Shown here one piece after another: positions 51,044 through 59,504 of a stretch of 64,000 nucleotides of DNA. Numbering within the stretch: position 1 is the stretch's first letter; each line of letters begins with the position of its first letter. This stretch comes from Bdellovibrionales bacterium Ga0074137 (lineage in GTDB: Bacteria; Bdellovibrionota; Bdellovibrionia; Bdellovibrionales; JAMPXM01). Location of the stretch: assembly GCA_001464715.1 (NCBI GenBank), contig LNDT01000031.1:62001-126000 (forward strand), in the 5' to 3' direction. The position numbers and the translations under genes are program-made. The notes under the pieces are model-generated. The model did not search any database and had not been told where the DNA came from. It saw only the letters and a list, made by a program, of their open reading frames with translations.

Positions 51044-53713
51044 ATGGTACATCTTAAAGATTACGTTGCGCCCGAGTTCTGGATTCGTGAAACGAACCTG
51101 CATTTTGATCTCTACGAAGATCACGCCAGAGTTCGGTCTCGGCTGGCCTTTGAACGACGTGAGCAAGTGACTTCGACCGTGATCCGCCTCGATGGTGAAG
51201 GCCTTCAGTTTCGCGGAGTGAAGCTTGATGGCGTTAGCTGCCGAAAAGCTGCCGACGGCGCTTCTCCCGAAAAAGGCCAGTACGGATTTGACGGCGAACG
51301 TCTTCTTGTCGGTGTCGGCACTCTTCCGAAACCTGTCCTCGAAATCGAAGTCATCAATGAGCCGCAAAAAAACTTAGCGTGCGAAGGTCTCTACAAATCG
51401 AGCGGTATGTTTTGCACTCAGTGCGAGGCCGAAAGTTTTCGGCGAATCACGTACTATGTTGATCGACCCGACGTCATGTCCGTCTTCACAGTGACTCTTA
51501 CGGCCGATAAGAAAAAATACCCCGTGCTTCTTTCCAACGGGAATCGAACGGGTGCGCGCGATCTTCCCGAGGGACGCCATGAAGCCACGTGGTTCGATCC
51601 GCACAAAAAGCCATGTTACCTCTTTGCGCTTGTTGCCGGAGACCTCGGCTGCCTTCGAAGCTCCTACACAACCGGTTCGGGCCGCAACGTGGCACTTGAA
51701 ATCTACTGCCGTAAAGGACTCGAACCACGCTGCGAACACGCAATGGATTCCTTAAAAAAATCGATGGAGTGGGACGAAGAGCGGTTTGGTCTGGAATACG
51801 ATCTCGATATTTTCATGATCGTCGTTGCCGATGATTTCAACATGGGTGCGATGGAAAATAAGGGCCTCAATATTTTTAACGCTCACTATATTTTGGCCGA
51901 AAACGCGACGGCGACGGACAAAGACTTCAACAATATTCAAGCCGTCGTTGGTCACGAGTACTTTCACAATTGGTCTGGAAACCGCATCACCTGCCGCGAT
52001 TGGTTTCAGCTTTCTCTCAAAGAAGGTCTCACCGTATACCGCGACCAAGAATTTTCGGCCGACATGGGTTCACGTGCGGTGAAACGCATCGAAGATATCG
52101 TTCGCTTGAGAACACACCAGTTCGCTGAGGACTCAGGCCCCATGGCACACCCCGTTCGCCCGCAGTCTTACGTCGCCATCGACAATTTCTACACGATGAC
52201 CGTTTATGAAAAAGGCGCCGAACTGATTCGCATGATCGAAACACTGATCGGCCCCGATGCGTTTCGAAAAGGTTCAGACACATATTTTAAAATGTTCGAT
52301 GGCCAAGCCGTCACGACCGACGACTTCGTTCACGCGATGTCTCTCGGAGCGAAAGCCGCCGGCCAAGAGCGCGACTTTACGCAGTTCAAAAACTGGTACG
52401 ATCAAGCGGGGACCCCAACTGTAAAAGTCGCGACAAAGTATTTTGAGAATGAGAAAAAATTCGAGATTCGACTTTCCCAAATCCTGTCGCCGTCTCCGGG
52501 TCAATCCGAGAAAAAGCCCTATCTCATTCCTGTGGCCATCGGACTTTTGGGTCGTGATCCGTTCTCGGGAGCTGGCCGAGACCTGATTCCGACAAGGGTC
52601 CTTGAGCTCTCTCAACGCGATCAGGTTTTCACGATCGAAGGGGTCGAAGAAAAGCCCGTGCTGTCTTTCCTTCGTGGATTCTCGGCGCCAGTCAAAGTCG
52701 ATTGCGAATTCAGTATCGAAGATCTCTGTTTCTTGATCGCTCACGACTCGGACCCTGTAGCTCGGTGGGAAGCGACTCAACAGCTCATGCTCTTGACGCT
52801 GAAGGCGCGTGTCGCTGGCAAGGGTTTAACGCCCTCGAGCCAAAGCACGGTTCTCGAGACCGCATTGATTCAAGCGTTGAAACCTCTTCTCGAACAAGCC
52901 GCCGAAAGTTCGACGGCCATCGATCCGGCTTTTGCCGGATATCTTCTTCAACTGCCGTCCGAGAACTACCTTGCGCAGTTCTTTGACGAGGTCGATGTAG
53001 ATGCTGTTTTCAAAGCGCATGACGGTTTGATGCGCGCGATCGCCACGGCTCACCGTGCGTTGTTCGTAAAAATCTACGAACGCCTTTCTAAAAAACCAGC
53101 ACAGGGTCTTTCGTCGATCGCGCAAGGTGAACGCGCTCTCAGGAATTCGGCCTTGGCTTACCTTTGCCTCAGCGATGATCCCAAAGATCTTAGTCTTGCC
53201 GTTCAGCAACGCCGCGAAGCCAAAGACATGACGACCGAACTGGGCGCTCTCGAAGCATTAAACAGAACCAATCACTCTCTCCGCAAAGAGGCTTTGGATG
53301 AATTCCGAGCGAAGTGGAAAGACGAAACACTGGTGATGAACAAGTGGCTTATGATTCGCGCCATTTCGCCCGGAGCTCACACCCTAGGCGAAGTAAAAAC
53401 TTTGTTGAGCGATTCCGTCTTCGACAAAAACAATCCCAACAAGATTTATGCGTTGATTTTGGCTTTTGCGAAGTTCAACACATTGGCCTTCCATACCACC
53501 GATGGCGCTGGTTATCGGTTCGTGGCAGATCAAGTTTTGGATGTCGACGCAAGAAACCCACAAGTCGCTTCCCGTCTGGTGTCGGCGTTCAACCAATGGA
53601 AAACGTTTGATTCCAGCCGACGCGGCTTGATGAAGGCCGAGCTCGAGCGAATCGCGAAGCACCCCGGGCTTTCGAATAACGTCAGCGAAATTGTTGGTCG
53701 TTCGCTGTCTTAA
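51044..53713 (+). CDS. pepN: Aminopeptidase N (M1 zinc metallopeptidase)
   Basis: 889 residues, full length for bacterial PepN. Cleaves N-terminal residues from peptides in the cytoplasm. Seen: CTQCEAESFRRITYYVDRPD, substrate-binding GAMENKGLNIFN, zinc-binding HEYFH in VVGHEYFHNWSGNRI, the downstream Glu ligand in SLKEGLTVYRDQEF, and VYEKGAELIRMI with the catalytic Tyr. The C-terminal helical domain is intact. A large peptidase fits a protein-degrading lifestyle. It is followed by a long inverted repeat. Confidence 0.95.
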   Translation: MVHLKDYVAPEFWIRETNLHFDLYEDHARVRSRLAFERREQVTSTVIRLDGEGLQFRGVKLDGVSCRKAADGASPEKGQYGFDGERLLVGVGTLPKPVLEIEVINEPQKNLACEGLYKSSGMFCTQCEAESFRRITYYVDRPDVMSVFTVTLTADKKKYPVLLSNGNRTGARDLPEGRHEATWFDPHKKPCYLFALVAGDLGCLRSSYTTGSGRNVALEIYCRKGLEPRCEHAMDSLKKSMEWDEERFGLEYDLDIFMIVVADDFNMGAMENKGLNIFNAHYILAENATATDKDFNNIQAVVGHEYFHNWSGNRITCRDWFQLSLKEGLTVYRDQEFSADMGSRAVKRIEDIVRLRTHQFAEDSGPMAHPVRPQSYVAIDNFYTMTVYEKGAELIRMIETLIGPDAFRKGSDTYFKMFDGQAVTTDDFVHAMSLGAKAAGQERDFTQFKNWYDQAGTPTVKVATKYFENEKKFEIRLSQILSPSPGQSEKKPYLIPVAIGLLGRDPFSGAGRDLIPTRVLELSQRDQVFTIEGVEEKPVLSFLRGFSAPVKVDCEFSIEDLCFLIAHDSDPVARWEATQQLMLLTLKARVAGKGLTPSSQSTVLETALIQALKPLLEQAAESSTAIDPAFAGYLLQLPSENYLAQFFDEVDVDAVFKAHDGLMRAIATAHRALFVKIYERLSKKPAQGLSSIAQGERALRNSALAYLCLSDDPKDLSLAVQQRREAKDMTTELGALEALNRTNHSLRKEALDEFRAKWKDETLVMNKWLMIRAISPGAHTLGEVKTLLSDSVFDKNNPNKIYALILAFAKFNTLAFHTTDGAGYRFVADQVLDVDARNPQVASRLVSAFNQWKTFDSSRRGLMKAELERIAKHPGLSNNVSEIVGRSLS

Positions 53714-53759
53714 GTCTTCCAGCTTGAAATTTTCAAACGATGGAAGAGAGTCAACGCCG

Positions 53760-53898
53760 GGTCGTCGGCGTCTTCCCCGTCTCCGCGACGCGGGCGTCCC
53801 GCCCTCCCGCAGCGGCTCGGGCCATCCGGGCCCTCGGATCGCGGGTACGCGACCTTCCCGCTTCGGAGGTCGCGGAGACGGGGAAGACGCCGTCGACC
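53760..53898. repeat. Long GC-rich inverted repeat (MITE-like or stable hairpin)
   Basis: Arms 53767-53789 and 53869-53891 are perfectly complementary over 23 bases, and pairing extends outward to 53760/53898 with one mismatch, giving a stem of about 31. The 79-base interior is also GC-rich and holds a smaller palindrome (GGGCC and GGCCC around 53819-53832). It is much more GC-rich than its surroundings. No T-run follows, so it is not a simple terminator. It lies between convergent pepN and VOC genes. Confidence 0.88.
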
Positions 53899-53927
53899 TT
53901 TGGTCGACTCGCTTTTATCGTTTAAAA

Positions 53928-54302
53928 CTATTCCTCGCCCCATTTGTCATGAACAGTTTCGATATTGTGTTTGTCCGGATCAAAGATAAAGCACGCGTAA
54001 TAATTTGGCGTGTATTTGGGTCGTGGACCTGGGGGCCCGTTGTCTTCGGCGCCCGCCTTAATCGCAGCATTGTAGAACTCATGGACCGAATCTCTTGTCT
54101 TTACTCGAAACGCCACGTGTATTTTTGTGAAGGGTCCTTTTGATTGATAGATTTCAAAAAGTCCCTTTCCTGCAAGATCAAACGCCCAAAACCTACCCTC
54201 TTCACCAAATGAAACTTTAAAACCTAAGGGTAGAAACGCTTTTTCGTAAAAGTCGCGACTAACTTTCAAATCGCTCACTGGAATTTCGATATGGTCGATC
54301 AT
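53928..54302 (-). CDS. VOC/glyoxalase-family protein
   Basis: 124 residues from ATG 54302. Vicinal-oxygen-chelate fold: MIDHIEIPVSDLKVSRDFYE opening, FWAFDLAGKGLFEIYQSKGP, HVAFRVKTRDSVHEFYNAAI, and YACFIFDPDKHNIETVHDKW at the end with the usual DPDGxxxE-like pattern. Metal ligands His (first strand) and Glu (last strand) are plausible. The substrate is unknown; small single-VOC proteins often act in resistance or degradation. Confidence 0.8.
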   Translation of the reverse strand: MIDHIEIPVSDLKVSRDFYEKAFLPLGFKVSFGEEGRFWAFDLAGKGLFEIYQSKGPFTKIHVAFRVKTRDSVHEFYNAAIKAGAEDNGPPGPRPKYTPNYYACFIFDPDKHNIETVHDKWGEE

Positions 54303-54333
54303 TGTGGCACAATCCTTAGTCGATCTGAATTTG

Positions 54334-54906
54334 TTAACAAAGAGACGATCTAATCCAGGCCAGAACTTCATCAGCATTTTTATCTGGCGGGAAAACAGGA
54401 TAAAAGACTTTTTGAATTTTCCCATTCTGAATAAAAAACGCCATGCGTTTTATGAGACGTTCTCCCTCGAAGGCGAAGGTTGGTAAGTTGAGACTATCTG
54501 CTAACGAATGGTTTTCATCGCTGAGAATCGGAAAAGAAATATGATTGCGTTCAACAAACTCTTTTTGGACCGCCGGCGATTGGCTGCTTAACCCGAAGAC
54601 TTGAACACCCAACTCTCTAAATTCATCAATGGTGTCCCGAAAGCTACAAGACTGCGGCGTACAACCTCGCGCTCCAGGTATCGTGTCCCACAACTCAGGA
54701 TTTTTATTTGGCTCTAATGGACTTCCAGCTCGCGGGTAGATGAAAAGCACAGTCGGCGACCGAAAGGACTCAATCAGGTCGACAACACTCGTCTGAGTAG
54801 ATGTCAGTTTAATATTTGGAATCAACATACCGACCAAATGTGATGTTTTACCGTCATCAATTGGACGAGGCAGATCTTTCGGCAATTCAGTTAAATTATT
54901 TCTCAC
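54334..54906 (-). CDS. Peroxiredoxin, PrxQ/BCP-like
   Basis: 190 residues, GTG start behind GGGGA. The fold shows VGMLIPNIKLTSTQTSVVDL, YPRAGSPLEPNKNPELWDTI, GARGCTPQSCSFRDTIDEFR with CTPQSC (peroxidatic and a possible resolving Cys five residues on, as in PrxQ), then LGVQVFGLSSQSPAVQKEFV and ISFPILSDENHSLADSLN. It detoxifies peroxides. An insertion (EPNKNPELWDTIPGARG) separates the YPRAG strand from the active Cys, longer than usual. Confidence 0.82.
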   Translation of the reverse strand: MRNNLTELPKDLPRPIDDGKTSHLVGMLIPNIKLTSTQTSVVDLIESFRSPTVLFIYPRAGSPLEPNKNPELWDTIPGARGCTPQSCSFRDTIDEFRELGVQVFGLSSQSPAVQKEFVERNHISFPILSDENHSLADSLNLPTFAFEGERLIKRMAFFIQNGKIQKVFYPVFPPDKNADEVLAWIRSSLC

Positions 54907-54921
54907 AAATTCCCCAAATGA

Positions 54922-55551
54922 TCACTTCTTGAGTTGTTGGATTTCTTCTCGCGTGAAGGGTGCGTACTCGGAGCCACGCCAGCGGAATGCTTGGGTTTTG
55001 AACTCAGATTTAATTGCGACATCGGAATAGCCATCGACTTTGTTTTTCGTGACGATCAAAAATGCGCGACCTCGGCCCGGATAATCTTCCATGGGGCCTC
55101 TTAAGATAGCGGAAATTTCCTTTCCGTTGTCGTGAAGTACAATCAATTCTTCCTTTATCGACTCATCTTTTTTGGATTTGTATTGCGCGCGCATTTGAAA
55201 GACACGGTTCTTGTCGCTGATTTTCGTGTCGTTAGGCTCAAGAACTATTGCGTGCAAACTAAAGTCTTCACTTTTGAATTTCTCGACAGAGCCTTTTGAA
55301 ATTAGCTTCGGAGGCTTTTCTTCGAAGATAGCTAGATGAATTATGTCGTCTTGCTTTTTGCTTTTGGTGCAGTTGACGAATGCAAGAACGTTCAGATTCG
55401 AAAGCTTTTCAATGTTCTGGATCGCTTTAATAATTGGCGAGCATTTGTGTACGGAATTCTTCGGAAACAACGCTTCCATTGCTCCTTCAGGCTCAGCGAG
55501 GGCAATATGCGGGCACAAAATGACGAAGGTAGAAATTAGTAATTTTCTCAT
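54922..55551 (-). CDS. Exported protein of unknown function
   Basis: 209 residues, signal peptide to about residue 19 (LISTFVILCPHIALA). The mature part is Lys-rich and AT-rich in codon use, with a Cys pair (HKCSPII and FVNCTKSKK) and repeated strand-like stretches (HLAIFEEKPPKLISKG, AFLIVTKNKVDGYSDVAIK). No family recognised. It sits in the AT-rich accessory stretch. Confidence 0.6.
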   Translation of the reverse strand: MRKLLISTFVILCPHIALAEPEGAMEALFPKNSVHKCSPIIKAIQNIEKLSNLNVLAFVNCTKSKKQDDIIHLAIFEEKPPKLISKGSVEKFKSEDFSLHAIVLEPNDTKISDKNRVFQMRAQYKSKKDESIKEELIVLHDNGKEISAILRGPMEDYPGRGRAFLIVTKNKVDGYSDVAIKSEFKTQAFRWRGSEYAPFTREEIQQLKK

Positions 55552-55589
55552 AGTTTATCGTTATCTTCCGAAGAAATTAAGTCATCAAC

Positions 55590-56150
55590 CTAAGTTTGAA
55601 TTCGGTAGCGGAGGTAGACCCAACTTCCGCTAAAACGGCGCTCTTCCATAAGCTCAAGCCTTAGGACTGCGTCTTTAGGTAGAACTGAAATTACGGGAAT
55701 GCTGCTGCCGATTGTGGTTGGGACGACGAACAAGTGGATTTCATCGACCAGGTCATTTCGAAGGGCTTGCCCTGCCAGAGTTGGGCCGCCGATACAAAGA
55801 TCTTTGGCGGACTTCGATTTCATTTCACGAATCTTTTCAACGTCGAATTGACTCTCAAGACGTGTCCTTTGAGTGGCCACCGATTTTAAAGTTTTTGAAT
55901 AGACGATCTTTTCGGCCGACTGCCAGACGCGCGTAAAATCATGATGCTCTTGGCCCATGTTGGACAGATCCGGTGTCTCCCAGAAAGACATAGTCTCGAA
56001 ATTCTTACGCCCGTAAAGATAGGTTCCGAAAGGACGAATGATCTCAGTGATAAACGCCGTCGACCCTTCCACCGGAAGTGACCAGTCATAATGTCCGTCG
56101 CCAATATATCCGTCCAACGACATGACTGACACGTAATAGAGCTTCGCCAT
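55590..56150 (-). CDS. Dihydrofolate reductase-like (RibD C-terminal fold) protein
   Basis: 186 residues. The family opens with YYVSVMSLDGYIGDGHYDWS, followed by FGTYLYGRKNFETMSFWE, KIVYSKTLKSVATQRTRL, KDLCIGGPTLAGQALRNDLV (NADPH-binding GG) and DEIHLFVVPTTIGSSIPVI. This is the YyaP/YwjB group, NADPH-dependent reductases of unclear substrate; they are not true folate reductases. Stand-alone gene on the minus strand. Confidence 0.83.
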   Translation of the reverse strand: MAKLYYVSVMSLDGYIGDGHYDWSLPVEGSTAFITEIIRPFGTYLYGRKNFETMSFWETPDLSNMGQEHHDFTRVWQSAEKIVYSKTLKSVATQRTRLESQFDVEKIREMKSKSAKDLCIGGPTLAGQALRNDLVDEIHLFVVPTTIGSSIPVISVLPKDAVLRLELMEERRFSGSWVYLRYRIQT

Positions 56151-56309
56151 CGTTTAATATCCTTCTTTGATTCCCTCGGTCCGTGAGTCCCAGAGAATTA
56201 TCATAACTTTCTGAACACGAAGCAACCCACCGATCGCCTCTCGACTTGTGTCGACCGGAAATCAATGTGAAATGTTAAGTGCTAAGCGACGATACTTTAG
56301 AATTGAGTC

Positions 56310-56477
56310 ATGAAAACAAAGATTTGCGCAGGCTGTGCTCTTGAGAAAACCGTTCTGTTTCGAATCCAGGTCGAAAAAAGCGGAGCATGGATTTTTGTGT
56401 GCGAGCCTTGTTGCAAGGCCGCCCAAACCAAGCCGCATTACAAATACGGTGGCACGTGGAAGGGGTCGCGACATTAA
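56310..56477 (+). CDS. 55-residue zinc-ribbon-like small protein
   Basis: A short frame, ATG 56310 to TAA 56475-56477. It encodes MKTKICAGCALEKTVLFRIQ, then WIFVCEPCCKAA and ends KYGGTWKGS-type. Two CxxC knuckles about 28 residues apart, CAGC and CEPC, suggest one zinc ion. The order of CxxC, a WxFxC strand and a YGGTWK tail resembles a widespread small zinc-binding protein family of unknown function, recalled but not checked. No clear Shine-Dalgarno. The next small gene follows after 22 bases. Confidence 0.7.
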   Translation: MKTKICAGCALEKTVLFRIQVEKSGAWIFVCEPCCKAAQTKPHYKYGGTWKGSRH

Positions 56478-56499
56478 CTTGTCGGACTAGAAATTTGAA

Positions 56500-56742
56500 A
56501 TGCCAAAACGAAACTCACCGAAAGACATAAAGAGTCTCGAAGATTTAAGCGATCTTCCAAACACCGTCGTCGATAAACGAATTGAAAAGCGCGCCCCAAA
56601 AAAGCGAAAGCGACGCGACCGGCACTACAACAAACTTTTTATAAAAACCGCTCTCAAGGATCACTTACCAGAACACTCTGAAGAGACCGACGATGATCCC
56701 GGTGATGATCCCGAAAAATCAGTTAGCGACGAGAGCGATTAG
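56500..56742 (+). CDS. Small highly charged protein of unknown function
   Basis: 80 residues: a basic middle (RIEKRAPKKRKRRDRHY) and an acidic tail (HSEETDDDPGDDPEKS). No fold is evident; it is probably disordered in part and could bind nucleic acid or a protein. It follows the zinc-ribbon gene by 22 bases and may be cotranscribed. The evidence that it is a real gene is its position, direction and non-random composition. Confidence 0.5.
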   Translation: MPKRNSPKDIKSLEDLSDLPNTVVDKRIEKRAPKKRKRRDRHYNKLFIKTALKDHLPEHSEETDDDPGDDPEKSVSDESD

Positions 56743-56842
56743 CACCAATCGCCAAAAGGGTCTCTGAACTCTCGTGCCAGCGGAATCCGGTGCGCGGCGG
56801 AGAATGGAAAGCATCTAACTTGGGTCGCGATGTCTTGGCCGA

Positions 56843-57550
56843 CTATTTTCTCAATAGAAAAGCCAATGACCACGGTTTTCGGCGGTATTTTGTTCGCCAT
56901 TCGGCTTTAAAGCCCTGAACGGTTGGATCTTGCGCCACTGGTTCATCGAAATCTTCTACGGTAAACTGCGCTTGCTTAAAAGCTTTCCAGTACTGACTTA
57001 TCGGCCGATGGAAGAAAATAAAGTCTGAATCAAACGGTCCCCAGCGATCGACCTTTCTGATTTCATCAAAGTAGTTTTCATCAGATGAAAGCTCACTACT
57101 GAAGGGATGCCCAACAATACAAACCGCTTTTCCTCCCGGCTTTAAAACTCTGTGGTGCTGAATAACCGCAGCCTCTATATTGGGAAGATCCATTAAAACA
57201 TAGTTGGAAACGACAAGGTCAACGGAGCCGTCATTGACCGTCGAAAGCGTTTCACAAGAATCGATGCGAAAATCAATGACACACTTCTTTTCCGTAGCCA
57301 ACAAATGGGCTTCGCGAATCATATTTGAAGAAACATCAACACCAACGACCGTAGCGCCCTTCTGGGCAAGAGCTATCGACAAGTATCCAGTTCCACAACC
57401 CGCATCCAAGATGTTGAGTCCACTAACCTCACCAGCAAACTTCCATAATACGGGATCCGAATTGAAAAACCGATTGTTGTCACCCCGCTCACCGACCCAT
57501 TTTTTCCATTGAGCGGCCTTTTGATCCCAGCAGTTTGCGATCTCGTCCAT
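56843..57550 (-). CDS. Class I SAM-dependent methyltransferase
   Basis: 235 residues from ATG 57550 behind AGGAG; the longer frame to 57745 has no support. Motif I is LNILDAGCGTGYLSIALAQK, then VVGVDVSSNMIREA (acidic post-I Asp), GSVDLVVSNYVLMDLPNI (motif IV-like) and RVLKPGGKAVCIVGHPF (post-motif). It belongs to the Methyltransf_11/25 group of small-molecule methyltransferases; substrate unknown. It is divergent from the HNH nuclease gene across a 399-base gap. Confidence 0.83.
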   Translation of the reverse strand: MDEIANCWDQKAAQWKKWVGERGDNNRFFNSDPVLWKFAGEVSGLNILDAGCGTGYLSIALAQKGATVVGVDVSSNMIREAHLLATEKKCVIDFRIDSCETLSTVNDGSVDLVVSNYVLMDLPNIEAAVIQHHRVLKPGGKAVCIVGHPFSSELSSDENYFDEIRKVDRWGPFDSDFIFFHRPISQYWKAFKQAQFTVEDFDEPVAQDPTVQGFKAEWRTKYRRKPWSLAFLLRK

Positions 57551-57949
57551 ATAAATTCTCCTGCTCCGAATTCCTATGCTCGGGTACTTTCGCAATGTCG
57601 TGACATAGAAATGAATTGTATTCATAGAATGGTGAATCCATTCCGTCACCGGGGCAAAGTAAACCTTCGGCTCCGCCGCGCGGCGGATGACGAATCGCAA
57701 AATCCTTATAAATTCGAAAATTTCTCTTGCGACGGATTCAGACAATGTTTCTTCATTGTCGAAAGCCGCCTGAGCTCAATCGCTACGACTCTTTAAATCG
57801 TATTGGTCGGCCGACAGCGAAGCGCGTTCGTTGGCTTCGAGTCCCGCCGCGAATCTAATTCCGGAGTGTCACCGCGCGCGTTCTGAAGCGAAATTTTGCC
57901 GTTGGAAATCGATGATAGATTGATCTTTTAATTTTAGAGGAGATCACTC
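57551..57949. other. Intergenic stretch between methyltransferase and HNH genes
   Basis: No credible gene. It holds two adjacent operator-like palindromes at 57611-57643 and a perfect GC palindrome, CCGCCGCGCGGCGG, at 57673-57686. A strong ribosome-binding site (GAGGAG) lies just before the HNH start. Confidence 0.6.
57611..57643. promoter_or_regulatory. Two adjacent perfect palindromes, candidate operator
   Basis: ATGAAT-TGT-ATTCAT (57611-57625) and GAATGG-TGAAT-CCATTC (57627-57643) lie side by side, 60-95 bases upstream of the methyltransferase gene. Both contain GAAT/ATTC half-sites. Confidence 0.45.
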
Positions 57950-58936
57950 ATGAAAAATTTAAAGAACCTCACGGTTCTAGAACTTGATGCCGCAGCTTTA
58001 AAATCCGCGAAAAATGAACGGCTCGCTTTGATTGACGTGCTCGAGCACTTGATGGAAGTCGATCGTCGAAAATCGTTCAGTCCGCGGTTCGAGTCTCTTG
58101 ACGCGTATGCAGTGGGTTTTCTTGGCTACGACTCTAAATCTGCATGGCGCAGGGTTAGCGCCTTGCGCCTGATGCAAGAGGTTCCAGAAATTGCTCCGGC
58201 TATTGAAAATGGAAAGCTGGATCTCACCAAGATAGTTCTCGCTCAAACTCACTTCAGAAACGAAGCGAAAGCGAACCGTAAGCTGCCCGAAACTGAAAAA
58301 ACGATTTCGTTTTTGCCGGTCGAAGAAGGCGCGCCCAGGTCGTCACTCACAATGGCGGAGAAAGTTGAAGTTCTAAACTGCATGATGGAGCAGACATCGC
58401 GCGAAGCACAACGGACTCTCATTTCAAAATCGAGCGCGCCGGAGAAGCTAGAGCGCCCCGAGAGTGTTAAACCGCTCGCGGGTTGTTCGAACGAAGTGCG
58501 GCTTGTCTTATCGGATGAAGACTTGGCGCTTGTTCGCGAACTTAGTGGTCTACTCGCACACAAAATACCGAATGCATCCTTTGGCGAAGTGGTTAGCTCG
58601 GCGCTGCGAGAGGCCGTCACCGCCATCAAGAAACAAAGATCCGGCGAGAACAAAAAGCGCCGCGCAGCGGGCGAACCTCCTCGATCTGAAACACCTGGTC
58701 CAGAAGACAAGCGGCAGCCAAGCGCATCGCTAAAACGAGAAATTTGGAACCGAGACCAAGGAAAGTGTGAAATTTGTGAGTCGCGATTCGCGTTGGAATA
58801 CGATCACCGTATTCCATTTGCGATGGGCGGTAAGACAACATTAGAAAATCTGAGGCTTCTCTGCCGAAACTGCAACCAACGCGAATCAATCAAGAAGTTT
58901 GGCCCGCCGAAATTCGGGCCGCGCGCAATCAATTGA
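57950..58936 (+). CDS. HNH endonuclease-domain protein
   Basis: 328 residues behind GAGGAG. The first 240 residues are helical, with a SAWRRVSALRLMQEVPEIAP segment typical of DUF222-like or Bdellovibrio-type HNH proteins. The C-terminal HNH domain (about 260-325) shows REIWNRDQGKCEICESRFAL, EYDHRIPFAMGGKTTLENLR and LLCRNCNQRESIKKFG: zinc CxxC pairs plus the DH and N of the HNH motif. Such genes are often scattered in many copies and may be mobile or stress-related nucleases; target unknown. Confidence 0.82.
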   Translation: MKNLKNLTVLELDAAALKSAKNERLALIDVLEHLMEVDRRKSFSPRFESLDAYAVGFLGYDSKSAWRRVSALRLMQEVPEIAPAIENGKLDLTKIVLAQTHFRNEAKANRKLPETEKTISFLPVEEGAPRSSLTMAEKVEVLNCMMEQTSREAQRTLISKSSAPEKLERPESVKPLAGCSNEVRLVLSDEDLALVRELSGLLAHKIPNASFGEVVSSALREAVTAIKKQRSGENKKRRAAGEPPRSETPGPEDKRQPSASLKREIWNRDQGKCEICESRFALEYDHRIPFAMGGKTTLENLRLLCRNCNQRESIKKFGPPKFGPRAIN

Positions 58937-58980
58937 CAGCTAGTCGGCGCCATTGAGGTAACACCGAGTGGCCCCTACTC

Positions 58981-59337
58981 TTAATCCGCCGACGGTGCAG
59001 CGGGGTCGTTCTGACGTTTCAAGTCTTTGCATTTCATCGGAGAGTCGATGCGAGAGACAAGCCGTTCGGTCGCAGTTAACCAGACTTGCTCAATGTTCAT
59101 CTTACATTTCTTTTCAAAAAAACTCAGGTCGATCGAATATATCGTGCTCGACCCCGAGGTGCCTGCTTCCTGTATAACGAAAGTATTGGGACTCTTATTT
59201 TCGGCCAGAATGACTTTTTCAATCTCCGACCTAATCTCAGGTGTATTTAAAATCTGGTAAGTACCAAACTCACTTGCATGGCCCACCGAAGTGCCGAAAA
59301 ACGCCACCAAAGACAAAATAAAGACTTTCAAAAGCAT
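58981..59337 (-). CDS. Small exported protein of unknown function
   Basis: 118 residues from ATG 59337. Signal peptide with cleavage near VGHASEF. The mature part, FGTYQILNTPEIRSEIEKVI, has a late cysteine pair (KKCKMN and MKCKD) and ends Pro/Ala-rich. No family recognised. GAGGAG lies only one base before the ATG; a TTG two codons on (59331) has the better spacing and may be the true start. Confidence 0.6.
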   Translation of the reverse strand: MLLKVFILSLVAFFGTSVGHASEFGTYQILNTPEIRSEIEKVILAENKSPNTFVIQEAGTSGSSTIYSIDLSFFEKKCKMNIEQVWLTATERLVSRIDSPMKCKDLKRQNDPAAPSAD

Positions 59338-59504
59338 TCTCCTCACCCAGGCGACCCCAAAATAGAAAGGCCACGGTTCTGATATCCGGTTTGATATCAT
59401 TGCAAAAGACAGGCGAGGCTAATTGGGTCAGGTATTTTCGCCCACTAAATGGAACTTTAAAACCGAGCAAAGCAAGCCGACCCCGGCCGATCTAGCTGCA
59501 AATT

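Noticed and set aside
53691-54143. Plus-strand and minus-strand frames across the long inverted repeat
   Set aside because: They exist only because the GC-rich palindrome lacks stops; no motif or start signal.
56262-56474. 70-codon minus-strand frame opposite the zinc-ribbon gene
   Set aside because: No domain or signal; the plus-strand frame with CxxC pairs is the better gene.
57551-57745. Longer N-terminus for the methyltransferase
   Set aside because: The internal ATG 57550 has AGGAG at the right distance and the extension has no methyltransferase features.
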